From assembly GCF_964036635.1 (NCBI RefSeq), contig NZ_OZ038524.1:322001-386000 (forward strand): 64,000 nt of DNA, written 5' to 3'. The DNA is from Tenacibaculum dicentrarchi (GTDB lineage: Bacteria; Bacteroidota; Bacteroidia; Flavobacteriales; Flavobacteriaceae). Shown one piece after another: positions 55,227 through 64,000 of this stretch (the stretch's first letter is position 1; each line of letters starts with the position of its first letter). The position numbers and the translations under genes are program-made. The notes beneath the pieces were generated by a model. It searched no databases, was not told the origin of the DNA, and worked only from the letters and a program-made list of their open reading frames with translations.

Positions 55227-55751
55227 ATGAAATGGCTAATTTTATTCACTATTTTTTTATGTATGAATGATGAGGTAATAATTTTTGATAAAAATACAAC
55301 ACCCCAAAATTGGATTATCACAAATGATGATGTTATGGGAGGTGTATCAACATCTTCTATGAAATTGAATACAGATAAACAACTTGTTTTTTCGGGACAA
55401 GTTTCTTTAGATAATAATGGCGGTTTTGCAATGGCTCGTTTACCTATCGCTATTAATTTTGATGATAAAAAAACAAATCTAGTTATAAAGTTAAAAGGCG
55501 ATGATAAAAAGTATCAGTTTAGAATAAAAGCAAAAGAAAATCAGCGTTTTTGGTACGTTCAACCGTTTAAAACGACCAATAAATCAGAAGAAATTATTTT
55601 GCCTTTACATAAATTTTATGCTTCGTCTAGAGGTAATTTAGTTGATGTGCCAAATTATTCAGCAACTACCATTTCAGAAATTGCAATTCTGATAGGTAAC
55701 AAAAAGAACGAAAATTTTAATATATCCATAGAAAAAATAACACTTCAATAA
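55227..55751 (+). CDS. CIA30-family protein
   Basis: 174 residues with a hydrophobic start (MKWLILFTIFLCMN) and a beta-sandwich pattern (WIITNDDVMGGVSTSSM and GGFAMARL) of the complex I intermediate-associated protein 30/CBM11-like family. Likely membrane-anchored or secreted. Function here unknown. It abuts the glutathione peroxidase gene with no gap. Confidence 0.82.
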   Translation: MKWLILFTIFLCMNDEVIIFDKNTTPQNWIITNDDVMGGVSTSSMKLNTDKQLVFSGQVSLDNNGGFAMARLPIAINFDDKKTNLVIKLKGDDKKYQFRIKAKENQRFWYVQPFKTTNKSEEIILPLHKFYASSRGNLVDVPNYSATTISEIAILIGNKKNENFNISIEKITLQ

Positions 55752-56318
55752 ATGAAAACACTTAAAATAACTTTACTTATAACTTTATCAATACTAGTAA
55801 TTATGGCATTATTTAGTTTTTTATCAAATTCAGAAACAGTATCTCCTAATCAATCTTTATATGACATAGAAATTAAAGGAATTGATGGAGAAAAATTAGA
55901 TTTAAATCAATATAAAGGTAAAAAAATATTATTTGTAAATGTTGCCTCTAAATGCGGGTTTACCAAGCAATATGATGGATTACAAGAATTATATTCAAAA
56001 TATAATGATAAATTAGTAATCATCGGTTTACCGTGTAATCAATTTGGAGAACAAGAACCTGGTGAAGCATCAGAAATAAAATCGTTTTGTAAGTTAAATT
56101 TTGGAGTCGATTTTCCATTAACCGAAAAAATAGCCGTTAAAGGAGCTGATAAACATCCATTATATCAATGGTTAACTGAAAAAGAAAAAAATGCTAAAAT
56201 GGATTCATCAGTAAAATGGAATTTTCAAAAATATTTAGTTGATGAAGAAGGAAGGTTAATTGATGTTTTCTATTCAATTACAAAACCAATGAGTTCTAAA
56301 ATAACAAGTCTTTTGTAA
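55752..56318 (+). CDS. Glutathione peroxidase family protein
   Basis: 188 residues with an N-terminal membrane anchor and the redox-active Cys68 in NVASKCGFT, plus GLPCNQFGEQEPG and WNFQKYLV. This is a thioredoxin-fold peroxidase (probably thioredoxin- rather than glutathione-dependent in Bacteroidetes) that would remove lipid hydroperoxides made under light. It starts directly after the CIA30 stop. Confidence 0.9.
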   Translation: MKTLKITLLITLSILVIMALFSFLSNSETVSPNQSLYDIEIKGIDGEKLDLNQYKGKKILFVNVASKCGFTKQYDGLQELYSKYNDKLVIIGLPCNQFGEQEPGEASEIKSFCKLNFGVDFPLTEKIAVKGADKHPLYQWLTEKEKNAKMDSSVKWNFQKYLVDEEGRLIDVFYSITKPMSSKITSLL

Positions 56319-56804
56319 ATGATGAATTTTAAAAAACACTCAGGAATTTATACGCTAGAAACAGCACAGGAATTAAAAATGCCGTTAGCAAAAGCGTGGG
56401 ATTATTTTTCATCACCAGAAAATTTGGCTAATATTACTCCAAAATCAATGGGTTTTAATATAACCTCAAAAGTTGATAAAAAAGCATATCCTGGGCAAAT
56501 AATAACGTATAAAGTATCGCCTGTTCCGTTTGTGAAAACAAATTGGGTAACAGAAATAACGCAAGTAAAAGAACAAGCTTTTTTTATTGATGAGCAACGT
56601 TTTGGACCTTATGCAATGTGGCATCACGAACATTTTTTTGAAGCTTTGCCAAACGGAAATACCTTAATGAAAGATAAAATATCGTATAAAATACCGTTAG
56701 GTTTTTTAGGACATATAGCACAAGCTCTTTTTATCAAAAAACAATTAAAAAGTATTTTCGAATATCGATTTGTAACTTTAAAAAAAATGTTTAATGACAA
56801 ATAA
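56319..56804 (+). CDS. SRPBCC (START-like) ligand-binding protein
   Basis: 161 residues: AKAWDYFSSPENLANITPKSMGF and YAMWHHEHFFEALPNG are typical of the SRPBCC hydrophobic-pocket fold found beside photolyase genes. It may bind a lipid or isoprenoid. The start could be ATG 56319 or the next codon (MM). Overlaps the photolyase gene by 11 bp. Confidence 0.85.
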   Translation: MMNFKKHSGIYTLETAQELKMPLAKAWDYFSSPENLANITPKSMGFNITSKVDKKAYPGQIITYKVSPVPFVKTNWVTEITQVKEQAFFIDEQRFGPYAMWHHEHFFEALPNGNTLMKDKISYKIPLGFLGHIAQALFIKKQLKSIFEYRFVTLKKMFNDK

Positions 56805-58080
56805 ATTAGCGATATTTTGGTTTCGTAGAGATTTGCGCTTAGAAGATAACGTAGCATTATTTAACGCTTTAAATTCATCAAATAAAGTAGTTCCTTTATT
56901 TATTTTTGATGAAGATATTTTAGATAAATTGCCAGAAAATGATGCCCGAGTTTCATTTATTTATCAAACATTACAGCAATTAGATACTGATTTAAAAAAT
57001 GCAGGTTCATCTTTATTGATAAAAAAAGGAAATCCGCTAGAAGTTTGGAAAACAATAATTTCAGAATTTGATATTTCGGCAGTTTATACCAATAAAGATT
57101 ACGAACCGTATGCTTTACAAAGAGATGCAGAAATTCATGATTTTTTAAAATCAAAAAGTATTGATTTTTTAAGCTATAAAGACCAAGTTATTTTTGAAAA
57201 AGCTGAGGTTACTAAAAATGACGGATTGCCATATACGGTTTACACGCCCTATAAAAATAAGTGGTTACAGAAATTTAATGCCGAAGAAGATTTAAAAAAT
57301 TATGAAATAAATTTTAATAATTTTCATCAATTTACATCAAAAACACCTCCTTTAAAATCCATAGGATTTAATGAAAGTAGTATAAAAGTAACCCCTTATA
57401 ATTTATCAAATTTAGCGAATTACGATGAAGTTCGAGATTTCCCTTTTGCTGATAAAACATCTTATTTGTCGCCTTATTTTCGATTTGGCTTGGTAAGTGT
57501 TCGTAAAATGGTGCAATTTGCTTTAAAAACCAATGCGACTTTTTTAAATGAACTAATTTGGCGAGAATTTTTTATGCAAGTATTATTTCATTTTCCGAAA
57601 GTGGTTACAAATAATTTTAAGCAAAAATACGATGCTGTTCCGTGGAGAAATAACGAAGCCGAATTTGAAAAATGGTGTAAAGGTGAAACTGGGTATCCGA
57701 TGGTTGATGCAGGTATGCGACAGTTAAATAAAACGGGCTATATGCACAACAGAGTACGTATGATTACGGCAGGTTTTTTATGCAAACATTTGTTAATTGA
57801 TTGGCGTTGGGGCGAAGCTTATTTTGCCGAAAAACTATTAGATTATGAATTATCAGCAAATAATGGAAATTGGCAATGGTCAGCAGGAACGGGTTGTGAT
57901 GCTGCGCCATATTTTAGAGTTTTTAATCCTGAAGCACAATTAAAAAAGTTCGATAAAGATTTACAATATATTAGAAAATGGATTGAAAATTTTGATGAAT
58001 TAACCTATCCACAGCCAATGGTTGAACATAAGTTTGCCCGAGAAAGAGCAATTTCGACTTATAAAGAAGCGTTAAATTAA
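56794..58080 (+). CDS. phr: DNA photolyase / cryptochrome (class I)
   Basis: 428 residues: N-terminal antenna domain (IFWFRRDLRLEDNVALF) and C-terminal FAD domain (WREFFMQVLFHFP, GYPMVDAGMRQLNKTGYMHNRVRM, and WRWGEAYFAEKLLDYELSANNGNWQW). Repairs UV-induced cyclobutane pyrimidine dimers using blue light. Trp residues of the electron-transfer chain are in place. Last gene of the operon; terminator follows after 9 nt. Confidence 0.95.
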   Translation: MTNKLAIFWFRRDLRLEDNVALFNALNSSNKVVPLFIFDEDILDKLPENDARVSFIYQTLQQLDTDLKNAGSSLLIKKGNPLEVWKTIISEFDISAVYTNKDYEPYALQRDAEIHDFLKSKSIDFLSYKDQVIFEKAEVTKNDGLPYTVYTPYKNKWLQKFNAEEDLKNYEINFNNFHQFTSKTPPLKSIGFNESSIKVTPYNLSNLANYDEVRDFPFADKTSYLSPYFRFGLVSVRKMVQFALKTNATFLNELIWREFFMQVLFHFPKVVTNNFKQKYDAVPWRNNEAEFEKWCKGETGYPMVDAGMRQLNKTGYMHNRVRMITAGFLCKHLLIDWRWGEAYFAEKLLDYELSANNGNWQWSAGTGCDAAPYFRVFNPEAQLKKFDKDLQYIRKWIENFDELTYPQPMVEHKFARERAISTYKEALN

Positions 58081-58087
58081 TTGCAAA

Positions 58088-58127
58088 ATAAAAAGGTTCA
58101 AAGAATTAAATCTTTGAACCTTTTTGA
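58088..58127. terminator. Terminator of the light operon
   Basis: AAAAAGGTTCAAAGA-ATTAAA-TCTTTGAACCTTTTT, 15 perfect base pairs; lies between convergent phr and alaS. Confidence 0.92.
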
Positions 58128-58148
58128 AGTTATTTTTTATAATTATTT

Positions 58149-58232
58149 GAAGCAATTTCCCGCTTTCCGCACTCGCTTTTTTTTGAAGAAAAATCAAAAA
58201 AAGAGCTCAAACAAATGCTTCAATCGGGGCTA
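58149..58232. repeat. Dispersed structured repeat, copy 4 (subtype B)
   Basis: 84 bp matching the copy at 41034 base for base from GAAGCAATTTCCCGC to ATCGGGGCTAG. Between the convergent phr and alaS 3' ends. Confidence 0.85.
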
Positions 58233-58263
58233 GAAATTTCTGCTATCTTTTTTAATATTGTTA

Positions 58264-60891
58264 TTAAACGATATATTCTTTCGCTTTTTCTAAAGCTTTA
58301 GGGATTCCGCCAGGATTTTTACCTCCAGCAGTTGCAAAGAAATTCTGTCCACCACCACCTCCGTGGATTAGTTTTCCTAATTCCCTAACAACTTTACCAG
58401 CATCATAACCACGTTCAGCAGCTAATTCTTTCGAAATATAACAAGTTAACATTGCTTTATCTGCTTTTTCAGAAGAAGCAAAAAATAAGAATAAATTTTT
58501 AAAATCTTTTCCTAAAGCAAATGCTAAGTTCTTGATTCCGTTGGCATCTAAAGAAACTTTAGTTGCTAAAAATTGAACACCATTTATTTCCTGTAATTGA
58601 TTTCTCAATTCACCCGATAAATTTTCGGCCTTTTCTTTAAGTAACTGTTCTACTTGTTTTTTTAAAGTAGCGTTTTCATCTTGTAAATTAGTTACAGATT
58701 TTACAACATCTTTAGGGTTTTTAAATAGTTGTTTTATATCAGTAAAGTTACGTTCAATATCTTCAAAATAATCACCAACAGCTACATTTGTAATTGCTTC
58801 AATTCTTCTAATTCCTGAAGCAACAGCTCCTTCCGATTTTATTTTAAAATACCAAATATCACCAGTTTGTGGAACGTGAGTTCCTCCACATAATTCCATT
58901 GATTGACCAAATTTAATGGCTCTTACGGCATCGCCATATTTTTCGCCAAATAAAGCAATTGCACCTTCATCAATAGCTTGTTGCATCGGAATATTTCTTC
59001 TTTCAATTAAAGAAAGATTTTCACGAATACGAGCATTTACAAAATCCTCAATTTCTTGTAATTCATCCGAAGTTACTTTAGAGAAATGAGAAAAATCGAA
59101 ACGTAAATGTTTAGGACTCACTAACGAACCTTTTTGTTCAACATGAGTTCCTAAAATTGTACGTAATGCTTGATGTAATAAATGCGTAGCAGTATGATTA
59201 CTTGCAGATAAATCTCTACTATTTTTATTTACTACGGCTTTAAATTTTTCTGATAAATCTGCAGGTAAACTTTTGGCGTAGTGAATAATTAAATTGTTTT
59301 CTTTTTTAGTGTTTACCACGTAAATTAAATCTCCGTTAGAAGTTTCAATATGCCCAACATCACCAACTTGTCCACCGCCTTCAGGGTAAAAAGGAGTCAT
59401 ATTAAAAACTAATTGATATTGTTCACCATCTTTTTTTGTGGTTACTTTTCTGTATCGAGTTAATTTAACATCAGCAGTTAAAGTATCATACCCGATAAAT
59501 TCCTCTTCGTCATCTTCAATTAAAACATTCCAATCATCAGTTTCAATAGCTGTTGCAGCTCTTCCTCGGTTTTGTTGTTGTTTTAAAGCTTCTTTATATT
59601 CTTCTTTATTATAGTCTAATCCTTTTTCAGATAAAACTAATGCCGTTAAATCTTCAGGAAAACCGTAAGTATCTTTTAATTCAAATACTTTTTTTCCTGA
59701 AATTGTTTTTTCAGTAGCGTTTGCAGTTATGGTATCTAGCAATAATAACCCTTGCTCTAATGTTTTTAAGAAAGATTGTTCTTCTTCTTTAATAACATTT
59801 TTAGCTAATTGTTCTTGTGCTTTTATTTCAGGAAAAGCATCACCCATTTGGTCGCTTAAAGTGGCAACTAATTTATAGATAAAAGGTTCTTTCTGATTTA
59901 AGAACGTAAATCCGTAACGAATAGCTCTTCTTAAAATTCTTCGGATAACATAACCAGCACCTGTATTACTTGGTAATTGACCATCAGCAATAGAAAATGC
60001 TACGGCACGAACGTGGTCGGCAATAACACGAATTGCGATGTCTGTTTCATCACCAGCAATTTCAGAATTTTCGTATTTTACGTTTGTAATAGTTTCTATT
60101 TCTCTGATAATCGGAGTAAAAACATCAGTATCATAATTAGATTGTACACCTTGTAAAGCCATACATAAACGTTCAAATCCCATACCAGTATCGATATGTG
60201 TTTTAGGTAAATTCTCTAAACTTCCATCAGCTTTACGGTTGAATTGCATGAAAACTAAATTCCAAACTTCTACCACATGCGGATGGTCTAAATTTACTAA
60301 CGATGCACCAGAAACTTTTGCTTTTTCTTCGGCAGAACGAATATCAATATGAATTTCAGAACAAGGTCCACAAGGTCCTTGTGCGCCCATTTCCCAGAAA
60401 TTATCTTTTTTATTTCCTAATAAAATACGGTCTTCAGCAATGTATTGTTTCCAAATATCATAAGCTTCTGTATCTTTTGCTAAACCTTCTTTTTCATCAC
60501 CTTCAAAAATAGTAACATATAAAATGTCTTTATCTATTTTATAAACTTCAGTAAGTAATTCCCAAGCCCAAGCAATCGCTTCTTTTTTGAAATAATCGCC
60601 AAAAGACCAGTTACCAAGCATTTCAAATAATGTATGATGATAAGTGTCTTTTCCAACTTCTTCTAAATCGTTATGTTTTCCAGAAACACGCAAACATTTT
60701 TGAGAATCGGCAACTCTAGCATCAACTATTTTTTTTTGTCCTAAAAAATATTCTTTAAAAGGAACCATTCCCGCATTTACAAACATTAAAGTAGGGTCAT
60801 TCTTTAACACCATTGGTGAAGATGGAACGATAGCATGGTTTTTAGATTTATAGAATTCTAAAAATTTTGATCTTATTTCTTGAGATTTCAT
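58264..60891 (-). CDS. alaS: Alanyl-tRNA synthetase
   Basis: 875 residues: class II core with motif 1-3 ([40 protein letters not shown] segment as [15 protein letters not shown]), the editing domain with [11 protein letters not shown] and CGGTHVPQ zinc/editing motifs, and the C-terminal oligomerisation domain ending [19 protein letters not shown]. Full length. The minus strand at 61013-61020 reads TATTTTTG, a possible promoter. Confidence 0.98.
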   Translation of the reverse strand: MKSQEIRSKFLEFYKSKNHAIVPSSPMVLKNDPTLMFVNAGMVPFKEYFLGQKKIVDARVADSQKCLRVSGKHNDLEEVGKDTYHHTLFEMLGNWSFGDYFKKEAIAWAWELLTEVYKIDKDILYVTIFEGDEKEGLAKDTEAYDIWKQYIAEDRILLGNKKDNFWEMGAQGPCGPCSEIHIDIRSAEEKAKVSGASLVNLDHPHVVEVWNLVFMQFNRKADGSLENLPKTHIDTGMGFERLCMALQGVQSNYDTDVFTPIIREIETITNVKYENSEIAGDETDIAIRVIADHVRAVAFSIADGQLPSNTGAGYVIRRILRRAIRYGFTFLNQKEPFIYKLVATLSDQMGDAFPEIKAQEQLAKNVIKEEEQSFLKTLEQGLLLLDTITANATEKTISGKKVFELKDTYGFPEDLTALVLSEKGLDYNKEEYKEALKQQQNRGRAATAIETDDWNVLIEDDEEEFIGYDTLTADVKLTRYRKVTTKKDGEQYQLVFNMTPFYPEGGGQVGDVGHIETSNGDLIYVVNTKKENNLIIHYAKSLPADLSEKFKAVVNKNSRDLSASNHTATHLLHQALRTILGTHVEQKGSLVSPKHLRFDFSHFSKVTSDELQEIEDFVNARIRENLSLIERRNIPMQQAIDEGAIALFGEKYGDAVRAIKFGQSMELCGGTHVPQTGDIWYFKIKSEGAVASGIRRIEAITNVAVGDYFEDIERNFTDIKQLFKNPKDVVKSVTNLQDENATLKKQVEQLLKEKAENLSGELRNQLQEINGVQFLATKVSLDANGIKNLAFALGKDFKNLFLFFASSEKADKAMLTCYISKELAAERGYDAGKVVRELGKLIHGGGGGQNFFATAGGKNPGGIPKALEKAKEYIV

Positions 60892-61147
60892 ATGTTTTGA
60901 GCTCGAAAATTTTGTTAAATAATCATTAAAAAACAGCTAATTAGATGCAGTTTTAAAATAGTTATTATATTAGTTGCTAAGTATTGTATTTTTATTACTT
61001 ACTTGAAAAAGACAAAAATAAGATATTTAGTAGTATGAAAGCAAAATGTTTTTTTAATCAGCTTGAATAAAAATAAGATGAATTAAATTTTATTTAAGTG
61101 TATTTAAAAAGAACATATTAAGTGGTTTTTTAGCATAAAAAAAATTG

Positions 61148-61648
61148 ATGAAATTAAAAGAAAAGGTAGATTTTTCAGCGTTGTTTGATACACATTATGA
61201 AAAATTATATAACTATACTATTAAAATAGTAAAGGATGAGAGTATATCGAATGATTTATTACAAGATACTTTCATAAAGTTATGGGAAAATATCGATTCG
61301 ATGAAAATAAATCATCGCTCTATAGAATCTTTTTTAATTATAACATTAAAAAATAAAATTATAGATTATTTCAGAAAAGAAAGCGTAAAAAAGAAGCACT
61401 TAAATTTATATGTTTTAAATAAAGATATTGAAGAAGAAATAAATAATGAATGGGATTTACAAAAAAAAATAGAAGAAGTATATACCTTACTTCCTCAAAA
61501 AACAACCGATATTTTTAAGCTTTCAAGAGATAAAGGACACACTTATTCCGAAATAGCATCCATCAAAAATATATCAATAAAAACTGTAGAAGCTCATATT
61601 TCAAAAGCTTTGCAAGTTTTTAAAAAAGAATTAGTAAATTTTTTATAA
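61148..61648 (+). CDS. ECF sigma-70 factor
   Basis: 166 residues from ATG 61148 (an in-frame TTG precedes it). Region 2: FDTHYEKLYNYTIKIVKDESISNDLLQDTFIKLWENI; region 4: LLPQKTTDIFKLSRDKGHTYSEIASIKNISIKTVEAHISKAL. This is a FecI-like, outer-membrane signal-activated sigma factor. It should be held by the FecR protein encoded next and drive the TonB receptor genes. Confidence 0.93.
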   Translation: MKLKEKVDFSALFDTHYEKLYNYTIKIVKDESISNDLLQDTFIKLWENIDSMKINHRSIESFLIITLKNKIIDYFRKESVKKKHLNLYVLNKDIEEEINNEWDLQKKIEEVYTLLPQKTTDIFKLSRDKGHTYSEIASIKNISIKTVEAHISKALQVFKKELVNFL

Positions 61649-61699
61649 AAAAATATAGGGTACTTGTTGTTGAGAAACGTTTTATAATAAATCTCATTT

Positions 61700-62674
61700 A
61701 TGAAACGAGACAAAATAAAAGAAACAGATCTTTGGGCTTATATATCAAATACGGCAAGTGTTACTATTAAAGCTAAGGTTGAGCGATGGAAAAATTCAAC
61801 AGAATATGATGAGCAATTATTTGAGAAAATAAATAAAATCAATCAAATTACTAAAGGAAATAGTAGCGTACCTAAAGCTGATATAGCAATTAATAAAGCT
61901 GTCTTTTTCAAAAAAATAGAAAGTAGAAAAAAGAAAAATAACTTAAAAAAGCTTTTCTTTAAATATGCTGCGGCAGCAATAATAATATTAAGCACTTCTT
62001 TTTTCGCTTATTTTATAACACAACCTCAAAAAATATATATAGCAACAACTTACGGAGAACAAAAGGAAGTAACACTTTCAGATGGCTCAGTTGTTTGGTT
62101 AAATGCTTCGAGTAAAATTTCATATAAAGAGGGTTCTCCACGAACTATTCGTTTAGAAGGTGAAGCTTTTTTTGAAGTTGCAAAAGATAAAAAACATCCG
62201 TTTACGGTAGAAACTTCAGATAATGTTATCGTTAAAGCTTTAGGAACTAGTTTTAATATTAAATCTTATAATGAAAATGATTATTATGAAACCGTTTTAT
62301 TTACAGGTAAAGTAGCAGTTAATATTGCAGATTCTGAAAAAGATAATATAATAATGTCACCTAATGATAAAATAAGAATCTTAAAAGAAAATAAACAAGT
62401 TTTAAAATCTGTTATCAAAAATAAAATGAATACTATTTCTTGGAGAGAAGGTAAAATTCAATTTAAGAATAAAACATTTAAAGAAATAGCAACTGATTTT
62501 AAAAATCAATATAATTTGAAGTTTCATTTTGAAAATGAAAAAGTATCAAATATAAAATTTACAGGAACTTTTAAAAAAATAATGCCTATAAGAGAAATTT
62601 TAGAAATATTAACAATAACAACACCTTTTGAGTATCATTTTAATACTCAAAAAAATACTTGGATTATCAAATAA
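61700..62674 (+). CDS. FecR-family anti-sigma factor
   Basis: 324 residues: cytoplasmic N-terminus (about 85 residues), one transmembrane helix (AAAAIIILSTSFFAYFI), then periplasmic FecR domain with VTLSDGSVVWLNASSKISY and IRLEGEAFFEVAKDKKHPF, and a C-terminal DUF4974 region ending in the STN-like TPFEYHFNTQKNTWIIK. It transmits a signal from the receptor to the sigma factor. Gap to the sigma gene 51 bp. Confidence 0.92.
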   Translation: MKRDKIKETDLWAYISNTASVTIKAKVERWKNSTEYDEQLFEKINKINQITKGNSSVPKADIAINKAVFFKKIESRKKKNNLKKLFFKYAAAAIIILSTSFFAYFITQPQKIYIATTYGEQKEVTLSDGSVVWLNASSKISYKEGSPRTIRLEGEAFFEVAKDKKHPFTVETSDNVIVKALGTSFNIKSYNENDYYETVLFTGKVAVNIADSEKDNIIMSPNDKIRILKENKQVLKSVIKNKMNTISWREGKIQFKNKTFKEIATDFKNQYNLKFHFENEKVSNIKFTGTFKKIMPIREILEILTITTPFEYHFNTQKNTWIIK

Positions 62675-62675
62675 A

Positions 62676-62703
62676 AAATAGGAGAACGGCAATTCTCCTA
62701 TTT
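62676..62703 (+). promoter_or_regulatory. Intergenic hairpin fecR - receptor
   Basis: AAATAGGAGAA-CGGCAA-TTCTCCTATTT, 11 bp stem without a long T tail. It starts directly after the fecR stop and may slow or stabilise the mRNA between regulator and receptor. Confidence 0.6.
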
Positions 62704-62761
62704 AAAAATGCTGATAAATTTAATTCTAATTCAACAAAATCATTTAACAACATTCAAATCT

Positions 62762-64000
62762 ATGAAAAACAAACAATTTATAACCTCATTGGGGTTAAAA
62801 AATGTATCAAAAAAACATTCGTTTTTAATGAAACTCACCTTATCAATTTTTTTATTTTGTTGCTTACAAGTAGTAGCAACGAATACTTTTTCTCAAAATA
62901 ATGTAACACTAAATCATAAAAATAAAAGTTTAGAACTTATTTTAAATCAAATAGAAAAACAAACTAATTATAACTTTGTTTTTAATAATGATGAGGTTAA
63001 TGTTCAACAAAAATTTACTATTAATATTGTTAATGAAAATGTTAATAAAGCCGTAGAAATATTATTTAAAAATACATTAGTAAAACATCAGATAAAAAAT
63101 AAATTAATTATTTTATCTAAAGATAAAGACATTTCTCAAAAGAATATTTTAAAAAAACAACAACTAAAATATACCATTAGTGGAACGGTAAAAGACGCTA
63201 CAACTGGTGAAACGTTATTAGGAGCAAATGTTGTAATAAAAGATGCTTTAAAAGGAACTATAACCAATGAATATGGTTTCTATTCGATGACACTTTTAAA
63301 AGGTATTTATGTTTTAGAAATTTCTTATGTAGGATATAAAAGCAAAGAAATTAAGATAAACTTAAATAGTAATATTAAGAGAAATTTTGAATTAACCTTA
63401 ACCGAAAATGCATTAGAAGAAGTTGTTGTAAATTCTACAAACAAAAGTCAAAGTCAAGTTAAAACAATTTTGACAGGAGTATCAAGCATAAAAACAGCTG
63501 AGATTAAAAAACTTCCAGCATTTTTTGGTGAGCCAGATATAACGAGAGTTATTTTAACACAACCAGGAGTTAGCTCGGTAGGAGAAGGCGCTAGTGGATT
63601 TAATGTTAGAGGAGGTAATATTGATCAGAATTTATTGCTTTTAGATGAAGCTCCATTGTATAATTCGTCTCATTTATGGGGGCTTTTTTCAGCAATTAAT
63701 GCTGATGCTTTAAAAGATTTAAAGTTTTATAAAGGAGGTATTCCTGCACGTTTTGGTGGTAGAGCTTCTTCTGTTTTAGATATGAGACAGAAAGAAGGAA
63801 GTTCTAAAATTTTTAAAGGAGAAGGAGGTTTAGGTTTATTATTTTCAAGATTAACCTTAGAAGGACCTATCAAAAAAGATAAACTTAGTTTCTTAGTATC
63901 GGGACGTAGAACTTATTTTGACATATTTTTTCCGTTAGCAGGAGATGATTTAAAAAATCAAAAAATGTACTTTTATGATTTAAATACAAAACTATCTTGG
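62762..64000 (+). CDS. TonB-dependent receptor with STN signalling domain (partial, 3' beyond window)
   Basis: 413 codons to the window edge. Signal peptide region up to about residue 45 (MKLTLSIFLFCCLQVVATNTFSQ), an STN domain (about residues 48-118), a CarboxypepD-regulatory domain (about 137-215; GTVKDATTGETLLGANVVIKD), and the plug domain (FNVRGGNIDQNLLLLDEAPLY). STN contacts FecR, so this receptor senses its substrate and switches its own operon. ATG 62762 is chosen for the signal peptide; 62708 is in frame. The barrel is missing. Confidence 0.92.
   Translation, partial: MKNKQFITSLGLKNVSKKHSFLMKLTLSIFLFCCLQVVATNTFSQNNVTLNHKNKSLELILNQIEKQTNYNFVFNNDEVNVQQKFTINIVNENVNKAVEILFKNTLVKHQIKNKLIILSKDKDISQKNILKKQQLKYTISGTVKDATTGETLLGANVVIKDALKGTITNEYGFYSMTLLKGIYVLEISYVGYKSKEIKINLNSNIKRNFELTLTENALEEVVVNSTNKSQSQVKTILTGVSSIKTAEIKKLPAFFGEPDITRVILTQPGVSSVGEGASGFNVRGGNIDQNLLLLDEAPLYNSSHLWGLFSAINADALKDLKFYKGGIPARFGGRASSVLDMRQKEGSSKIFKGEGGLGLLFSRLTLEGPIKKDKLSFLVSGRRTYFDIFFPLAGDDLKNQKMYFYDLNTKLSW

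Noticed and set aside
1..64000. CRISPR array, prophage or toxin-antitoxin system
   Set aside because: No regularly spaced direct repeats with unique spacers, no phage structural genes and no paired small toxin-antitoxin genes were seen.

Overview
The window is chromosomal DNA from a low-GC member of the Bacteroidetes, almost certainly family Flavobacteriaceae; a Tenacibaculum/Polaribacter-like marine bacterium fits best, but the genus is an inference. The support is strong AT bias, Bacteroidetes-type promoters (TTG about 19-20 nt before TAnnTTTG), lack of strong Shine-Dalgarno sequences, SusC/SusD and FecR/TonB-receptor genes, GSCFA, DUF3098 and CBU_0592-type genes, and a flavobacterial gene order.

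Region 1-16.5 kb: the start of an OmpP1/FadL-type porin cut by the window edge, a lipoprotein with 81-bp tandem repeats, proS, two identical tRNA-Glu genes leading into rpsT, a minus-strand envelope/translation cluster (ftsX, DUF3098, uppP, truB, a beta-barrel protein), mce, rbfA, a LolC/E-type permease, dusB, small envelope and redox genes, and lepA.

Region 16.5-19 kb is a scar. A TetR gene with an intact 16-bp palindromic operator faces a susC start that breaks after about 130 codons, followed by a decayed IS1-family transposase and then only the last about 130 codons of a susD gene. Most of a SusC/SusD uptake locus has been deleted around an insertion sequence.

Region 19-45 kb is mostly housekeeping: an M48-unrelated zinc peptidase, type I asparaginase, an ExbB-ExbD-ExbD energy-transduction operon with a beta-barrel gene, rpoN, asnS, a LuxR-type regulator, an MMPL/RND exporter, the translation set rplM-rpsI-rpsB-tsf-pyrH-frr, an OmpA-like lipoprotein, apbE, a methyltransferase, map, gpmI, an M48 peptidase, a long aromatic amino acid hydroxylase with a rhodanese, and GSCFA.

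Region 45.2-58.1 kb is the most interesting part. A MerR-family regulator carries the W-x9-EH and ExHxxG signatures of adenosylcobalamin photoreceptors (CarH/LitR). It is followed by 15 closely packed plus-strand genes: crtI, crtB, crtZ, crtY, tspO, a second tetR, an ABC1/UbiB kinase, a flavin reductase, a DUF2867-type SDR, a TIGR03643 protein, an atypical SDR, a CIA30 protein, glutathione peroxidase, an SRPBCC protein and a DNA photolyase, ending at a strong terminator. I read this as a vitamin-B12/light-controlled photoprotection operon making zeaxanthin-type carotenoid and repairing light damage. A 17-bp perfect palindrome lies between the -33 and -7 elements of its promoter.

Region 58-64 kb: alaS, then an ECF sigma factor, a FecR anti-sigma factor and a TonB-dependent receptor with an STN signalling domain that runs off the window. 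An 84-91 bp structured repeat occurs four times (near 4.0, 27.8, 41.1 and 58.2 kb), always at the 3' side of genes. No CRISPR array, prophage or rRNA operon was seen.
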